Origin: CAHJWH01 sp965198905 | GTDB taxonomy: Bacteria; Pseudomonadota; Alphaproteobacteria; Caulobacterales; Caulobacteraceae | Length of the DNA stretch: 64,000 nt | Assembly (NCBI GenBank): GCA_965198905.1 | Contig: OZ240678.1 | Coordinates: forward strand, 2,976,001-3,040,000 | Direction: 5' to 3' | Shown: piece after piece, positions 63,101-64,000 of the stretch | Layout: every line of letters begins with the position of its first letter | Numbering within the stretch: the first letter of the stretch is position 1 | Made by a program: the position numbers and the translations under genes | Notes under the pieces: model-generated | Told to the model about the DNA's origin: nothing | What the model saw: only the letters and a program-made list of their open reading frames with translations | Database searches by the model: none

Positions 63101-63319
63101 CGCCATCTGCACTTCGATGGGGATGGTGATGTAGCGCTCGATCTCCTCGGCGCTCTGTCCGGTGTTCTGGGTCACCACCTCGACCAGCGGCGGTACCGGA
63201 TCGGGATAGGCCTCGATGTTGAGCTTGAGGAAGCCGACGACGCCCGCGGCGAACATCACCGCCAGGAAGACGAGCATCAGCCCGCGTTGACGCAGTGCGA
63301 AGGCGACCACCGCATTCAT
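60128..63319 (-). CDS. CusA/CzcA-family heavy-metal RND efflux pump
   Basis: 1063 residues, full length. Twelve membrane helices and two large periplasmic loops. The N-terminal helix region is followed by LNIEAYPDPVPPLVEVVTQN, typical of CzcA/CusA. The TM4 proton-relay motif DFGLVVDATVIMVE carries the Asp/Asp/Glu set of metal-type RND pumps. It forms a tripartite pump with the adjacent adaptor and outer-membrane factor. Which metal is exported cannot be told by eye. Confidence 0.93.
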   Translation of the reverse strand: MNAVVAFALRQRGLMLVFLAVMFAAGVVGFLKLNIEAYPDPVPPLVEVVTQNTGQSAEEIERYITIPIEVQMAGIPNVTSVRTISLFGLSDVKVQFSYAFGYQEAEQRVINRLTQLGQLPNNAQPQLSPESPIGEIYRYRVLGPPGYSVTDLKTLQDWVLQRRFKAVPGVVDVTGWGGKTKAYDIDVDRSRLTAYGVSLGQVIAALNNANINVGGQTINIGPQAAIVRGVGLIHSMDDVRNTLITAPNGQPVTIGDVAKVEVGNLPRLGIAGQDADGDVVEGIVLMHRGEKSMPTIKAVEAEVQRINTTDVLPPGVHIEKIYDRSDLIDVTTHTVLHNMVEGMVLIFVVQWLFLGNLRSAVIVAVTIPFALFFAILLMTVRGESANLLSVGAIDFGLVVDATVIMVESIYRHIAEHPGGTVQAHRRQSAKLAVIADSAAQVSRSIFFSAAIIIASFVPLFTMTGVEGHIFGPMARTYAYAIAGGLLATFTITPALCALMLPDDLSESETFLVRGLRRVYAPAVEFALANRVLTLGGMGALLFVTALAASSLGTEFLPHLEEGNFWIRATLPGSISLEEGDSYVNRMRQVIKSYPEVETVVSQHGRPDDGTDATGFFNSEFFVPLKPFGTWPGHITKEELTEQLSGELERRFPGVEFNFSQTIEDNVEEAASGVKGANSVKLFGPDLDTLQATADRIGAVMKGVPGVADLQVLSALGQPTVRIDIDRARAARYGLQPGDINSVVSAAVGGQAAGNLYEEGGDRNFPLMVRLDRQHRSGLDDIKNLLIATPTTAVGLNAPSTTALSGPGNVQVPLRSVADVKLVSGAAFVYREQQSRYIPIEFSVRGRDLGSTVTAAQAAVARKVQLPGGYHLEWVGELGELQSALARLEVAIPISLALIAFLLFINFSSMADTLLALSVMPMAMVGGILALSLTGTALSVSAAIGFIGLLGISVMNGIIVLSSFNHLVLGGLERGEALRRACETQLRPVVMTCFAACVGLLPAALSHGIGSQVQRPLALVVVGGILLAPGLILLVLPVLIDVFSPKGRPRLRPTKDAEPEGAPA

Positions 63320-63325
63320 CGCAGG

Positions 63326-64000
63326 TCAGGCGCCCTTGGCCGCCCGGTCGATGAAGATGGCGCCCGACGTCACCACCCGATCGCCGAGTTGCAGGCCGCC
63401 CAGCACCTCGACCTCGCCGCCCTGGGTGCGACCGGCCCTGATCTGGCGAAGGCCCAGCGCATGGCCGGGTCCGGCCACCCAGACCCGCGCGGTGTCGCCC
63501 TCGTAGATCACCGCCGAACTCGGCACGCCGAGCGCATCGTCAGCCGCGCCGACCTGCACCTCCGCGTCGGCGAACATGTCCGGCTTCAAGAGCCCCTGCG
63601 GGTTGGCGATGGTGGCGCGGACCGTCAGCCGGCGCGTGGCGGGGTCGAGCGCCGAGGCCACATAGTCGGCGCGCGCCTGGAAGGTGCGGCCGGGTAAGCC
63701 GGACACCGTGGCCGTCAGCGGATCGCCCACGTGCAGCCGGGCTGCGTCCTCCTCGCGAACGTCCGCCACCAGCCACACCTTGGAGAGATCGCTTACCGTA
63801 AAGATCGGGTTGGTGGCGCCATTGGAGGTGGCGTTCAGGAACTGTCCTGGCCCGACCGCGCGCTGGGTCAGCACGCCTGAGATCGGCGCACGGACCGCCG
63901 CCAGGGCGCCGTTCCCGGTTGCGGCGCCGGCTTCGAGCAGCTTCAGCCGCTGGTCGGCCAGCGCCACGGCGGCGGCGTCGGCCTTCAGCGTCCCCTCGGC
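63326..64000 (-). CDS. RND periplasmic adaptor (CzcB/CusB type), N-terminus outside window
   Basis: 225 codons are visible; the frame runs off the window edge. Lipoyl/barrel segments APISGVLTQRAVGPGQFLNA, then VWLVADVREEDAARLHVGD and a C-terminal GLQLGDRVVTSGAIFID are typical membrane-fusion-protein features. The stop is 6 bp before the pump gene, so the operon order is adaptor-pump-outer-membrane factor. Confidence 0.9.
   Translation of the reverse strand, partial: AEGTLKADAAAVALADQRLKLLEAGAATGNGALAAVRAPISGVLTQRAVGPGQFLNATSNGATNPIFTVSDLSKVWLVADVREEDAARLHVGDPLTATVSGLPGRTFQARADYVASALDPATRRLTVRATIANPQGLLKPDMFADAEVQVGAADDALGVPSSAVIYEGDTARVWVAGPGHALGLRQIRAGRTQGGEVEVLGGLQLGDRVVTSGAIFIDRAAKGA

Noticed and set aside
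1..64000. CRISPR array
   Set aside because: No regularly spaced short repeats were seen. The only repeats are the att pair, IS ends, REPIN-like doublets and the diverged pair near mdh.

Overview
The window is GC-rich, densely coded DNA from an alphaproteobacterium, most likely Caulobacteraceae (Caulobacter/Phenylobacterium type). I infer this from the gene content (RpoH with an RpoH box, a MARKPNYNFE-type small protein, a CspA-like protein, a Pls/PosA synthetase) and codon use, not from a database search. The window opens inside an MscS-type channel gene and closes inside an RND adaptor gene.

Housekeeping block, 1-24.9 kb: MscS channel (partial), pqiA-pqiB lipid/envelope transport pair, nitroreductase, secreted CocE/NonD hydrolase, a 1338-residue Pls/PosA-type membrane NRPS, two small proteins, a cold-shock protein with a clear terminator, a pseudouridine synthase/methyltransferase/TPR-glycosyltransferase run with overlapping genes, bioB-hisI, rluD-type pseudouridine synthase, rpoH, an HD hydrolase, a lipoprotein, a very acidic protein, a GNAT acetyltransferase and mdh. 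Palindromic repeat doublets (REPIN-like) lie at about 7.9, 18.8 and 60.0 kb.

Decayed accessory block, 24.9-37.9 kb: a frameshifted IS256-type transposase remnant, a frameshifted HipB/XRE-like regulator, an IS5-type element that truncates an NmrA-like gene, a surviving SDR/AraC pair, a RecB/AddA-like helicase-nuclease remnant split by an IS1182-type element (4-bp target duplication; the reading frame is restored when the element is removed), and an IS66 element with an 8-bp target duplication and a nonsense-broken tnpC.

Integrative mobilizable island, 37,980-58,259: bounded by a 43-bp perfect direct repeat of the 3' half of tRNA-Arg(ACG), which is intact at 58,215-58,291. It carries a tyrosine integrase, an AlpA-like regulator, a class II Fic protein, traD/traC/traA with an RSF1010/Ti-like oriT, a SIR2-TPR protein that may be an anti-phage effector, a DUF2971 protein, and a type III restriction-modification locus whose Res gene is open but whose Mod gene is broken.

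At its centre is the most interesting locus: a compact RiPP operon (49,050-51,883). It has a 58-residue precursor ending in YNR-L-HNR-HNR-S, a cyclophane-type radical SAM/SPASM maturase, a 2OG-Fe(II) oxygenase and an HExxH-type peptide hydroxylase. A glycosyltransferase gene is divergent from it. The layout predicts a three-ring (triceptide) peptide with oxidative tailoring.

After the tRNA the chromosome resumes with a metal-type RND efflux operon (adaptor, CusA/CzcA pump, outer-membrane factor). A palindromic repeat appears to have inserted in frame into the N-terminus of the outer-membrane factor.
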